Below, in pieces: positions 41,372 through 48,290 of a stretch of DNA of 64,000 nucleotides. Source of the stretch: JAXLRU01 sp046330935 (GTDB lineage: Bacteria > Actinomycetota > Actinomycetes > Actinomycetales > Kineosporiaceae); NCBI GenBank assembly GCA_046330935.1, contig JAXLRU010000005.1, positions 434,001 through 498,000 of the forward strand, written 5' to 3'. The translations under genes were made by a program, and so were the position numbers. Every line of letters begins with the position of its first letter. Positions within the stretch are counted from its first letter, which is position 1. A model generated the notes under the pieces. It searched no databases, was not told the DNA's origin, and saw only the letters and a program-made list of their open reading frames with translations.

Positions 41372-41842
41372 ATGACGCACCCCGCTGGCGAGACGGCGGA
41401 CGGCCAACGGCGCGGTCCCGCGCCGGCCGACACCACGCTCACCTTCGGAGCCGTCGCCGGAGCCGAGGAGGGGACCGAGCCGCGGCTGAGCAGCGCGGAG
41501 GAGGCTGCGGTCAACGCCCTCCCGCCGGGCAACGCCCTGCTCATCGTGCAGCGCGGGCCGAACGCGGGTGCGCGGTTCCTCCTCGAGGGCGAGCGCACCA
41601 CCGCGGGACGGCGTCCCGACAGCGACATCTTCCTCGACGACGTCACGGTCTCCCGCCGTCATGCGGAGTTCGTCCGGCGCGAGGGGCGCTTCGCCGTGCG
41701 TGACGTGGGCAGCCTCAACGGCACCTACGTCCAGCGGGACCGGATCGACGAGGCCGTGCTGCGGCTGGGCGACGAGGTCCAGATCGGCAAGTACCGGTTG
41801 ATCTTCTACCCCAGCCCGCACGACGCGGCCGGTCCCCGGTGA
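41372..41842 (+). CDS. garA: GarA/OdhI-like FHA domain protein
   Basis: 156 residues. An N-terminal tail of about 55 residues precedes one FHA domain. The tail contains PADTTLTFG, which resembles the Thr-Thr site of GarA and OdhI phosphorylated by Ser/Thr kinases such as PknB and PknG. The FHA core is intact: GRRPDSDIFLDDVTVSRRHA with the phosphothreonine-binding Arg and Ser, then VGSLNGTYV. In relatives the unphosphorylated protein inhibits 2-oxoglutarate dehydrogenase and glutamate dehydrogenase. That role is inferred here from motif and position (Rv1827). It is followed 10 nt later by the MerR gene. Confidence 0.92.
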   Translation: MTHPAGETADGQRRGPAPADTTLTFGAVAGAEEGTEPRLSSAEEAAVNALPPGNALLIVQRGPNAGARFLLEGERTTAGRRPDSDIFLDDVTVSRRHAEFVRREGRFAVRDVGSLNGTYVQRDRIDEAVLRLGDEVQIGKYRLIFYPSPHDAAGPR

Positions 41843-41852
41843 GGTCGCGCGA

Positions 41853-42560
41853 ATGACGCCGGCGGCCGACCGTGCCGGGGAGCCCCAGGGTGGGTGGCTG
41901 AGCATCGGGGAGGTGCTGCGCCGCCTGCGCGCCGAGTTCCCCGAGGTCACGATCTCCAAGATCCGTTTCCTGGAGGACCAGGGGCTCGTGGAGCCCGCGC
42001 GCTCGCCGTCCGGCTACCGCAAGTTCGGGCCCGAGCACCTGGCCCGCCTTCGCTACGTCCTCCAGCGCCAGCGCGAGGACTACCTGCCCCTGCGGGTGAT
42101 CCGCGCGCAGTTGGAGGCCCTCGACAGCGGGGACGCCCCGCAGGCATCCGCCGCGCTGCGCATCGGTCCCACGGGGGTCGTGGGCGACGGCCCGCGCCGG
42201 CACACCCGCGAGGACGTGCGGCGGCTGAGCGGCGCCGACGAGGAGGGCCTTGCCGCCCTCGACGAGTTCGGCCTGCTGGGGCGCCCCGGGCCCGACGGTT
42301 GTTACGGCGAGGAGGCCGTCGTGATCGCGGCGGCGGCCACGACCCTCGCGGCTCACGGGATCGAGCCGCGCCACCTGCGCGCCTTCAAGGGGGCGGCCGA
42401 CCGTGAGGCCGGCCTCGTGGAGCAGGTGGTGGCGCCCCGCCGGCGCCCCGAGGAGGCGGCCGACGCCGACCGCGCCGACGTCGTCATGGCGGAGGTTCTC
42501 AACGCGTGCCTGCGCTTGCACGCCGCCCTCGTGAGCGCCGCCCTGCGCCGTTCCCCCTGA
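41853..42560 (+). CDS. ftsR: MerR-family regulator, FtsR type
   Basis: 235 residues. The N-terminal winged helix reads SIGEVLRRLRAEFPEVTISK and IRFLEDQGLVEPARSPSGYR, the MerR DNA-binding pattern. A dimerisation helix follows and a C-terminal domain of unknown ligand. The corynebacterial homologue FtsR activates ftsZ transcription, and Rv1828 occupies this position in mycobacteria. No Cys or His cluster for metal sensing is visible. ATG 41853 begins 10 nt after the FHA stop, with gagg upstream. Confidence 0.88.
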   Translation: MTPAADRAGEPQGGWLSIGEVLRRLRAEFPEVTISKIRFLEDQGLVEPARSPSGYRKFGPEHLARLRYVLQRQREDYLPLRVIRAQLEALDSGDAPQASAALRIGPTGVVGDGPRRHTREDVRRLSGADEEGLAALDEFGLLGRPGPDGCYGEEAVVIAAAATTLAAHGIEPRHLRAFKGAADREAGLVEQVVAPRRRPEEAADADRADVVMAEVLNACLRLHAALVSAALRRSP

Positions 42561-42635
42561 CGGCGCTGCGGGCGTGATCGACGCCGGATGAGGCCGTGCC
42601 GCGGGTCAGCCGTCGCGTGCCGGGCGCGGCCGGGG

Positions 42636-42641
42636 TAGCGT
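42636..42641 (+). promoter_or_regulatory. -10 box of a probable leaderless transcript (TAGCGT)
   Basis: TAGCGT, then 6 nt, then the GTG start of the DUF151 gene at 42648. No ribosome-binding site lies between. The spacing is identical to recN, the phosphatidyltransferase gene, sbcD and the orphan parA. Confidence 0.6.
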
Positions 42642-42647
42642 TGCGGC

Positions 42648-43133
42648 GTGCGCGAGCTGGACGTGGTCGGGGTCCGGGTGGAGATGCCCTCCAACAATCC
42701 GATCGTTTTGCTGCGGGAGCGCGGCGGCGATCGGTATCTGCCCATCTGGGTGGGTGCCCCCGAGGCGAGCGCGATCGCGTTCGCCCAGCAGGGGGTGGTG
42801 CCGCCCCGGCCGATGACCCACGACCTGTTGAAGGACGTCATCTCGGCTCTGGGCCGTTCCGTGACCGAGGTCCGGATCACCGCGATCAAGGACAGCATCT
42901 TCTTCGCCGAGCTGGTGCTCGACAACGGGGTCACGGTCAGCTCCCGGTCCTCCGACGCCATCGCCCTCGCGCTGCGCGTGGGGTGCCGCATCGTCGGGGC
43001 GGAGGAGGTCCTGGAGTCCGGCGGGGTGGCCGTCCCCGAGGAACAGGACGCCGAGGACGAGGTGGAGCGGTTCCGCGAGTTCCTCGACCAGATCAGCCCC
43101 GAGGACTTCGAGGCCCCCGAGACGGGGTCCTGA
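42648..43133 (+). CDS. Bifunctional nuclease family protein (DUF151)
   Basis: 161 residues. The family core is complete: ELDVVGVRVEMPSNNPIVLL, then LPIWVGAPEASAIAFAQQGV, RPMTHDLLKDVISALG and SRSSDAIALALRVGCRI. Members are described as nucleases with both RNase and DNase activity in plants, but the bacterial role is unclear; one crystal structure exists from Thermotoga. It stays between the two MerR genes in Actinobacteria (Rv1829), which suggests a link to growth or division control. An acidic helical C-terminus ends the protein. Confidence 0.9.
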   Translation: MRELDVVGVRVEMPSNNPIVLLRERGGDRYLPIWVGAPEASAIAFAQQGVVPPRPMTHDLLKDVISALGRSVTEVRITAIKDSIFFAELVLDNGVTVSSRSSDAIALALRVGCRIVGAEEVLESGGVAVPEEQDAEDEVERFREFLDQISPEDFEAPETGS

Positions 43134-43208
43134 CGCTCCCGCGCGCGGCGACGGAGCGCGCGCAGGGCCGCGTGGGCACGACACGCGCGTGACTCGGCGT
43201 CGCTGTCG

Positions 43209-43237
43209 TTGACGCTCCTCGACCCAGTCCCTACCGT
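43209..43237 (+). promoter_or_regulatory. Housekeeping-type promoter of the second MerR gene
   Basis: TTGACG (43209-43214) and TACCGT (43232-43237) are separated by 17 nt, an almost ideal sigma-70 arrangement. Transcription would start near 43244, giving a leader of about 135 nt before the GTG at 43379. The leader has a gggagg site at its end and no recognised riboswitch. This is the best -35/-10 promoter in the window. Confidence 0.7.
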
Positions 43238-43378
43238 CGAGGAGGAGACCGGCCCCCGCCACGCCAGACCCGGGGTCGAAGGGCCGGCAGCGACCATCCG
43301 CCCGGGGGCGGAGCTGCCTGCGGGCCCACCGCAGTCCGGGGTCTGGGCCCGTGTGACGACGATCGGGAGGGGTCCGCT

Positions 43379-43993
43379 GTGAACAGGAGCGGCGACGCTT
43401 CGGGGTGGACGGCGACCACGGTGCCCGAGGGCGCCCAGGGGCTGCTGTTCACCGAGGACCTCCCCGACCTCGACGAGCACGTCGGCTACCGCGGGCCCAT
43501 CGCCTGCCGCGCCGCCGGCATCACCTACCGCCAGCTGGACTACTGGGCGCGCACCGGCCTGGTCGAACCTGGCATCCGATCGGCGTCGGGTTCGGGCACG
43601 CAGCGGCTGTACAGCTTCCGCGACATCCTCGTGCTCAAGGTGGTCAAGCGGCTCCTGGACACCGGCGTGTCGCTGCAGCAGATCAGGGTGGCCGTCGGGC
43701 ACCTGCGCGAGCGCGGCGTCGAGGACCTGGCGCACCTGACCCTGATGAGCGACGGCGCGAGCGTCTACGAGTGCCGCTCCGCCGACGAACTCATCGACCT
43801 GGTGCAGGGCGGGCAGGGCGTCTTCGGGATCGCCGTCGGGCGGGTATGGCGCGAGGTCGAGGGAAGTCTCGCCTCGCTGCCGAGCGAACGCGCCGACGGT
43901 GCCCCCGAGGCGGACGAGCAGGGCGACGCCGCCCACACGGACGCCTCGGCCGACGAACTCTCCGCCCGGCGCCGTCAGCGCGCGACGGGCTGA
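43379..43993 (+). CDS. MerR-family regulator (second, Rv1830 type)
   Basis: 204 residues. A lead of about 45 residues precedes the MerR winged helix, GITYRQLDYWARTGLVEPGI and the RLYSFRDILVLKVVKRLLDT segment. A C-terminal dimerisation and effector part follows, ending in an acidic disordered tail. In mycobacteria the homologue is linked to division and drug tolerance, but its ligand is unknown. GTG 43379 follows gggagggg by about 7 nt. The 3' end overlaps the convergent orphan parA gene by 19 nt. Confidence 0.88.
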   Translation: MNRSGDASGWTATTVPEGAQGLLFTEDLPDLDEHVGYRGPIACRAAGITYRQLDYWARTGLVEPGIRSASGSGTQRLYSFRDILVLKVVKRLLDTGVSLQQIRVAVGHLRERGVEDLAHLTLMSDGASVYECRSADELIDLVQGGQGVFGIAVGRVWREVEGSLASLPSERADGAPEADEQGDAAHTDASADELSARRRQRATG

Positions 43994-44949
43994 CCCTCGC
44001 CGGAGTCCGCCTCTGCGGGGCCGGAGCCGGACTCGGCCGTCGTTGACGACTGCGAGGCCCGGGCGCCGTTCGACGGAGGGGCCGCCTGGGCCGGCGGCTG
44101 GCCGGAGGGCTGGTCGCGAAGCGCCGCGGGACCGGTGTCGGCCTGTGCAGGGGTGTCGGCGCGCCGTGCCGGGCGAGGCGCGCGCAGGATCCGTGCCAGG
44201 TGCTGGTCGAACAGGTGCGACAGCTCCTGGGCGGCAGGGCCGGGCCACTCGTGCAGCGGCCGGCTGGCGCCCTGCGCCTGCTGGAGGGCGCTGCGCTCGG
44301 GGATGGCGGGCGTGAGCACCAGCGGTCCGAACATCTCCGACAGCTCCTGCACGCGGTAGCGGTGCTCGGGGGAGCGCTCGCGGTAGCGGTTGACGACCAC
44401 CCCGAGCGGCTGGAGGTCGGGTGCGACGTCCTGGCGGACCTCCTCGATCGCGCGCAGCGCACGGTCGGCGGCCGACACCGAGAACAGCGCGGGCTCCGTC
44501 ACGATCACCGCGCGCGTGCTCGCCACGAGGGCGGTGCGGGTCAGCGCCCCGAGTGAGGGCGGGCAGTCGATCAGCACGAGGCGGTAGTCGTCGGCGCGCG
44601 CGAGCGCCGCGGCCAGCCGGCCGTGGGCGCGCTGCGCGGTCGCCGGACCGTCGAGGGCGGCGGTGTCGGGGGAGCCGACGACGACGTCGAGCTGGCCGGG
44701 CTGGTCCTGCGCCCACCCGCTGGGCGCCGTGGCCGCGTCGAGGACCCGGCGGCGTGTGCCGCGCAGGACATCGGCCACGCTCGCATCGCGCAGCGCGGTG
44801 ACGTCGAGGCCGGTCGTCGCATCGGCCTGCGGGTCCATGTCCACCACCAGCGTGCGGATCCCGCGCGCGAGCGCGGCGGAGGCCAGGCCGAGCGTGACCG
44901 ACGTCTTGCCGACCCCGCCCTTGAGGCTGCAGATGCTGATGACGAGCAC
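43975..44949 (-). CDS. Orphan ParA-family ATPase
   Basis: 324 residues. The deviant Walker A KGGVGKTSVTLGLASAALA is at residues 10-28, with VVDMDPQADATTGLD and VLIDCPPSLGAL following. About 70 C-terminal residues form a Pro/Ala/Ser/Gly-rich disordered tail. No parB lies beside it, and it is distinct from the ParA of the scpAB operon (about 315 residues with a different N-terminus). Its cargo is unknown; many orphan ParAs place large protein complexes or plasmids. The GTG start is 6 nt from a -10 box, and the gene runs against the MerR gene with a 19-nt overlap. Confidence 0.9.
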   Translation of the reverse strand: MLVISICSLKGGVGKTSVTLGLASAALARGIRTLVVDMDPQADATTGLDVTALRDASVADVLRGTRRRVLDAATAPSGWAQDQPGQLDVVVGSPDTAALDGPATAQRAHGRLAAALARADDYRLVLIDCPPSLGALTRTALVASTRAVIVTEPALFSVSAADRALRAIEEVRQDVAPDLQPLGVVVNRYRERSPEHRYRVQELSEMFGPLVLTPAIPERSALQQAQGASRPLHEWPGPAAQELSHLFDQHLARILRAPRPARRADTPAQADTGPAALRDQPSGQPPAQAAPPSNGARASQSSTTAESGSGPAEADSGEGQPVAR

Positions 44950-44955
44950 GGGACG

Positions 44956-44961
44956 ACCGTA
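44956..44961 (-). promoter_or_regulatory. -10 box of a probable leaderless orphan parA transcript
   Basis: On the minus strand TACGGT is followed by 6 nt and the GTG start at 44949. There is no ribosome-binding site between them. Confidence 0.6.
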
Positions 44962-45117
44962 CCGTCAGGGCCTTCGCCCGTGGCGGCGACCGCCGCTTGC
45001 GGGGTGTCGCACCCCTCGACCGGCGGCCGTCACGCACGCGCCGTTCGCTGCGGTGACCAGGGCGTGACGACGGCGGGCGGCCGGGCCGCCCGGGAGGGTC
45101 GTGCGCCGCCCGGCTGG

Positions 45118-45123
45118 TACCGT
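45118..45123 (+). promoter_or_regulatory. Candidate -10 box (TACCGT) of gcvP
   Basis: TACCGT lies about 20 nt before the glycine riboswitch, so transcription from near 45130 would place the aptamer at the very 5' end of the gcvP leader. The preceding region 44962-45117 shows no gene or other recognised element. Confidence 0.5.
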
Positions 45124-45137
45124 GGGGGAGCCGTTGA

Positions 45138-45262
45138 CACCCGCGCGGGAGAGCCCGCGCGTCCAGCGGGCGCCGAAGGGGCAACCACTCCCCGGAACCT
45201 CTCAGGCGCCAGGACTGCGCGGGTAGGCGACTCTGAAGACCACCGGCGGTCGACAGAGGGGG
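45138..45262 (+). ncRNA. Glycine riboswitch (single aptamer) in the gcvP leader
   Basis: The conserved elements occur in order: gcgggagagcccgc at about 45145, cgccgaaggggcaacca around 45171-45187, cctctcaggcgccaggac around 45198-45215 and aggcgactctgaag ending near 45238. These are the helices and joining strands of the RF00504-type glycine aptamer. Only one full aptamer is seen. The following accaccggcggtcgacagag (45239-45258) may be the short ghost-aptamer helix typical of singlet glycine riboswitches. It lies directly upstream of gcvP, where glycine would switch on its breakdown. Confidence 0.88.
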
Positions 45263-45273
45263 AGGACGCCAGC

Positions 45274-45290
45274 ACCGCCCGTCGGGCGGT
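45274..45290 (+). promoter_or_regulatory. Hairpin of the riboswitch expression platform
   Basis: accgccc (45274-45280) pairs with gggcggt (45284-45290) around a 3-nt loop, 30 nt before the gcvP start. There is no T run, so it may act by masking or freeing the ribosome site (ccggag near 45306) or as a factor-dependent stop. Which of these applies cannot be told from sequence. Confidence 0.45.
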
Positions 45291-45319
45291 GGCCGCCGCC
45301 GTCCCTCCGGAGCCCTCGC

Positions 45320-48250
45320 GTGACCTCCCTCGCCTCCGCCTCCCTCGGATCCACCTCCCTCACCGCCCCGGCGACGTCGTTCGCCGACCGGCACATCGGC
45401 CCCGGCCCGGACGACGTGGCCCGGATGCTCGACACGATCGGCTTCCGCGGCGACCTCGACGCGTTCGTCCGCGCCGTCGTCCCCGACGCCGTGCGCGACA
45501 CCGCCGACCTCGCCGTCCCGCCCGCCCAGGGCGAGGCTGAGGTCCTCCAGGCCCTCCGGGAGCTCGCCGACCGCAACACCCTGGCGGTCCCGATGATCGG
45601 ACTGGGGTACCACGGCACCCACACCCCCGGGGTCATCCTCCGCAACGTGCTGGAGAACCCCTCCTGGTACACCGCGTACACGCCGTACCAGCCCGAGATC
45701 TCCCAGGGCCGGCTCGAGGCGCTGCTCAACTTCCAGACGATGGTCGCCGACCTCACCGGCCTGCCCGTGGCCAACGCGTCCCTGCTCGACGAGGGCACCG
45801 CCGTGGCCGAGGCGATGACCCTCATGCGGCGCAGCACGAAGGTGGCGGCCGACGCCGTCCTCGTCGTCGACTCCGACGTGCTCCCCGCCAGCCGGGCCGT
45901 CGTGGCCACGCGCGCCGAACCGCTGGGAATCGACGTCGTCGAGGCCGACCTCTCCGCCGTCGCCGCCGGCGAGGACCTGCTGGCCCTGACCGGCGGGCGC
46001 GCCGTCTTCGGCGTCGTCGTCCAGTACCCCGGCACGTCGGGCCTGGTCCGTGACGACGCGGCGCTCGTCCGCGCCGCCCACGAGGCCGGCGCCCTCGTCA
46101 CGGTCGCGGCGGACCTGCTGGCGTTGACCCTGCTGCGCCCGCCGGGGGAGGCGGGCGCCGACGTGGCCGTGGGCACCACGCAGCGCTTCGGCGTCCCGCT
46201 GGGCTACGGCGGGCCGCACGCCGCCTACATGGCCGTGCGGCCGGGGCTGGAGCGCTCGCTGCCCGGCCGGCTCGTGGGGGTCTCGCGCGACGCGGACGGG
46301 GCACGTGCCTACCGGTTGTCCCTGCAGACCCGCGAGCAGCACATCCGTCGCGAGCGGGCGACCAGCAACATCTGCACCGCCCAGGTCCTGCTGGCCGTGA
46401 TGGCCTCCATGTACGCGGTGCACCACGGCCCGCAGGGGCTGCGGGCCATCGCCGACCGGGTCGCGGGTCGCGCCGCGAGCCTCGCCGACGCCCTCACGGC
46501 CGGGGGCGTCGACGTCGTCCACGCGCGCTTCTTCGACACCGTGCTCGCACGGGTGCCGGGGCACGCGGCCCGGGTGGTGGCCGACGCCGAGGCGCAAGGG
46601 GTCCTGCTGCGCCTGGTGGACGCCGACCACGTCGGCGTCACCTGCGACGAGACGACGACGCAGGCGCACCTGGACGTCGTCACGAACGCCTTCGCCGTCG
46701 CACCCTGCGTCGCGGCCGTCGGTGACGCCCTCCCGGAGGACCTGCGCCGCACCAGCCCCTACCTCACCCACCCGGTCTTCACCGGGCACCGCAGCGAGAC
46801 GGCGATGCTGCGTTACCTCAAGCGCCTCGCCGACGCCGACTACGCCCTCGACCGCGGGATGATCCCGCTCGGGTCGTGCACGATGAAGCTCAACGCGACC
46901 ACCGAGATGGAGCCGGTCACCTGGCCGGAGTTCGCCGGCCTGCACCCCTTCGCGCCGCCGGCGCACGCGGCCGGCACCCGCCAGATGATCGCCCAGCTGG
47001 AGCGCGCGCTGGCCACGGTCACCGGCTACGACAGGGTCAGCCTGCAGCCCAACGCCGGGTCGCAGGGGGAGTTCGCGGGCCTGCTCGCCATCCGCGCCTA
47101 CCACCGCTCGCGCGGCGAGGCGCACCGCGACGTCTGCCTCATCCCCTCCAGCGCGCACGGCACCAACGCGGCGTCGGCCGTGATGGCGGGCCTGCGGGTC
47201 GTCGTCGTGGCGTGCGACGCCGAGGGCAACGTGGACCTCGACGACCTCGCCGCCAAGATCGCCGCTCACGGCCCCTCGCTGGCCGCGGTGATGATCACCT
47301 ACCCCTCGACCCACGGGGTGTTCGAGGAGGGCGTCGTGACCCTCTGCGGGATGGTCCACGACGCCGGGGGGCAGGTCTACGTCGACGGAGCGAACCTCAA
47401 CGCGCTGGTCGGGCTGTCCCGGCCCGGCCGGTTCGGCGCCGACGTCTCCCACCTCAACCTGCACAAGACGTTCTGCATCCCTCACGGCGGTGGCGGCCCG
47501 GGCGTCGGCCCGGTGGCCGTGCGCGCCCACCTCGCGCCGTTCCTGCCCGGGCACCCGGCCGACCGTGGTGCCGGTCCCGACGGCGGGGTGGGCCCCGTCT
47601 CCTCGGCACCGTTCGGCTCCGCCGGCATCCTGCAGATCCCGTGGGTCTACCTGCGGCTCATGGGACCCGACGGGCTGCGCCGCGCCACCGCCACGGCGAT
47701 CCTCGCGGCCAACTACGTGGCCGCGCGGCTGCGGGAGCACTACCCCGTGCTGTACACCGGCGGCTCGGGGCACGTCGCCCACGAGTGCATCCTCGACCTC
47801 CGGCCGCTCACCCGGGACACGGGGATCACCGTCGACGACGTCGCCAAGCGGCTCATCGACTACGGGTTCCACGCCCCGACCATGTCGTTCCCCGTGGCGG
47901 GGACCCTCATGGTCGAGCCCACCGAGAGCGAGGACCTGGCCGAGCTCGACCGCTTCTGCGACGCGATGATCGCCATCCGGGGCGAGATCGAGCAGGTGGC
48001 GGCGGGTCGCTGGCCCGCCGGGGACAACCCGCTGGTGAACGCGCCGCACACCGCCCAGGCGCTGGCGGGGGAGTGGGAGCACCCCTACACCCGCGCGGAG
48101 GCCGCCTTCCCGCCCGGGGTGGACCCGCGCGCCAAGTACTGGCCGCCCGTGCGCCGTATCGACGGTGCCTTCGGCGACCGCAACCTCGTCTGCTCGTGCC
48201 CGCCGGTGGAGTCCTTCGCCGAGGAGCGCCCCTCCCGCGACGAGGGATGA
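45320..48250 (+). CDS. gcvP: Glycine dehydrogenase (decarboxylating), P protein
   Basis: 976 residues, a single fused chain of the usual length. The PLP enzyme that decarboxylates glycine and loads the aminomethyl group on GcvH. Family landmarks: FADRHIGPGPDDVARMLDTI at the start, YTAYTPYQPEISQGRLEALL near 113, QTREQHIRRERATSNICTAQ near 335 and the PLP-binding Lys in LNLHKTFCIPHGGGGPGVGP near 717. GTG 45320 is used since it gives about 15 residues before FADRHIG, and ccggag lies upstream. It is preceded by the glycine riboswitch. The L and T proteins are not in the window. Confidence 0.97.
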   Translation: MTSLASASLGSTSLTAPATSFADRHIGPGPDDVARMLDTIGFRGDLDAFVRAVVPDAVRDTADLAVPPAQGEAEVLQALRELADRNTLAVPMIGLGYHGTHTPGVILRNVLENPSWYTAYTPYQPEISQGRLEALLNFQTMVADLTGLPVANASLLDEGTAVAEAMTLMRRSTKVAADAVLVVDSDVLPASRAVVATRAEPLGIDVVEADLSAVAAGEDLLALTGGRAVFGVVVQYPGTSGLVRDDAALVRAAHEAGALVTVAADLLALTLLRPPGEAGADVAVGTTQRFGVPLGYGGPHAAYMAVRPGLERSLPGRLVGVSRDADGARAYRLSLQTREQHIRRERATSNICTAQVLLAVMASMYAVHHGPQGLRAIADRVAGRAASLADALTAGGVDVVHARFFDTVLARVPGHAARVVADAEAQGVLLRLVDADHVGVTCDETTTQAHLDVVTNAFAVAPCVAAVGDALPEDLRRTSPYLTHPVFTGHRSETAMLRYLKRLADADYALDRGMIPLGSCTMKLNATTEMEPVTWPEFAGLHPFAPPAHAAGTRQMIAQLERALATVTGYDRVSLQPNAGSQGEFAGLLAIRAYHRSRGEAHRDVCLIPSSAHGTNAASAVMAGLRVVVVACDAEGNVDLDDLAAKIAAHGPSLAAVMITYPSTHGVFEEGVVTLCGMVHDAGGQVYVDGANLNALVGLSRPGRFGADVSHLNLHKTFCIPHGGGGPGVGPVAVRAHLAPFLPGHPADRGAGPDGGVGPVSSAPFGSAGILQIPWVYLRLMGPDGLRRATATAILAANYVAARLREHYPVLYTGGSGHVAHECILDLRPLTRDTGITVDDVAKRLIDYGFHAPTMSFPVAGTLMVEPTESEDLAELDRFCDAMIAIRGEIEQVAAGRWPAGDNPLVNAPHTAQALAGEWEHPYTRAEAAFPPGVDPRAKYWPPVRRIDGAFGDRNLVCSCPPVESFAEERPSRDEG

Positions 48251-48290
48251 GCCTGCCGGCCGCGTCGTGGCCCGCGGCGTCCCTGACCCC

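Noticed and set aside
45239..45262. A second full glycine aptamer after the first.
   Set aside because: The conserved gccgaagg and ctctcagg strands are not repeated; only a short helix that may be a ghost aptamer is present.
42353..48082. A reading frame of about 1900 codons on the minus strand across ftsR, the MerR genes and gcvP.
   Set aside because: It lies opposite well-conserved genes, has His/Arg/Gly-rich composition typical of GC-rich antisense frames and matches no protein pattern.
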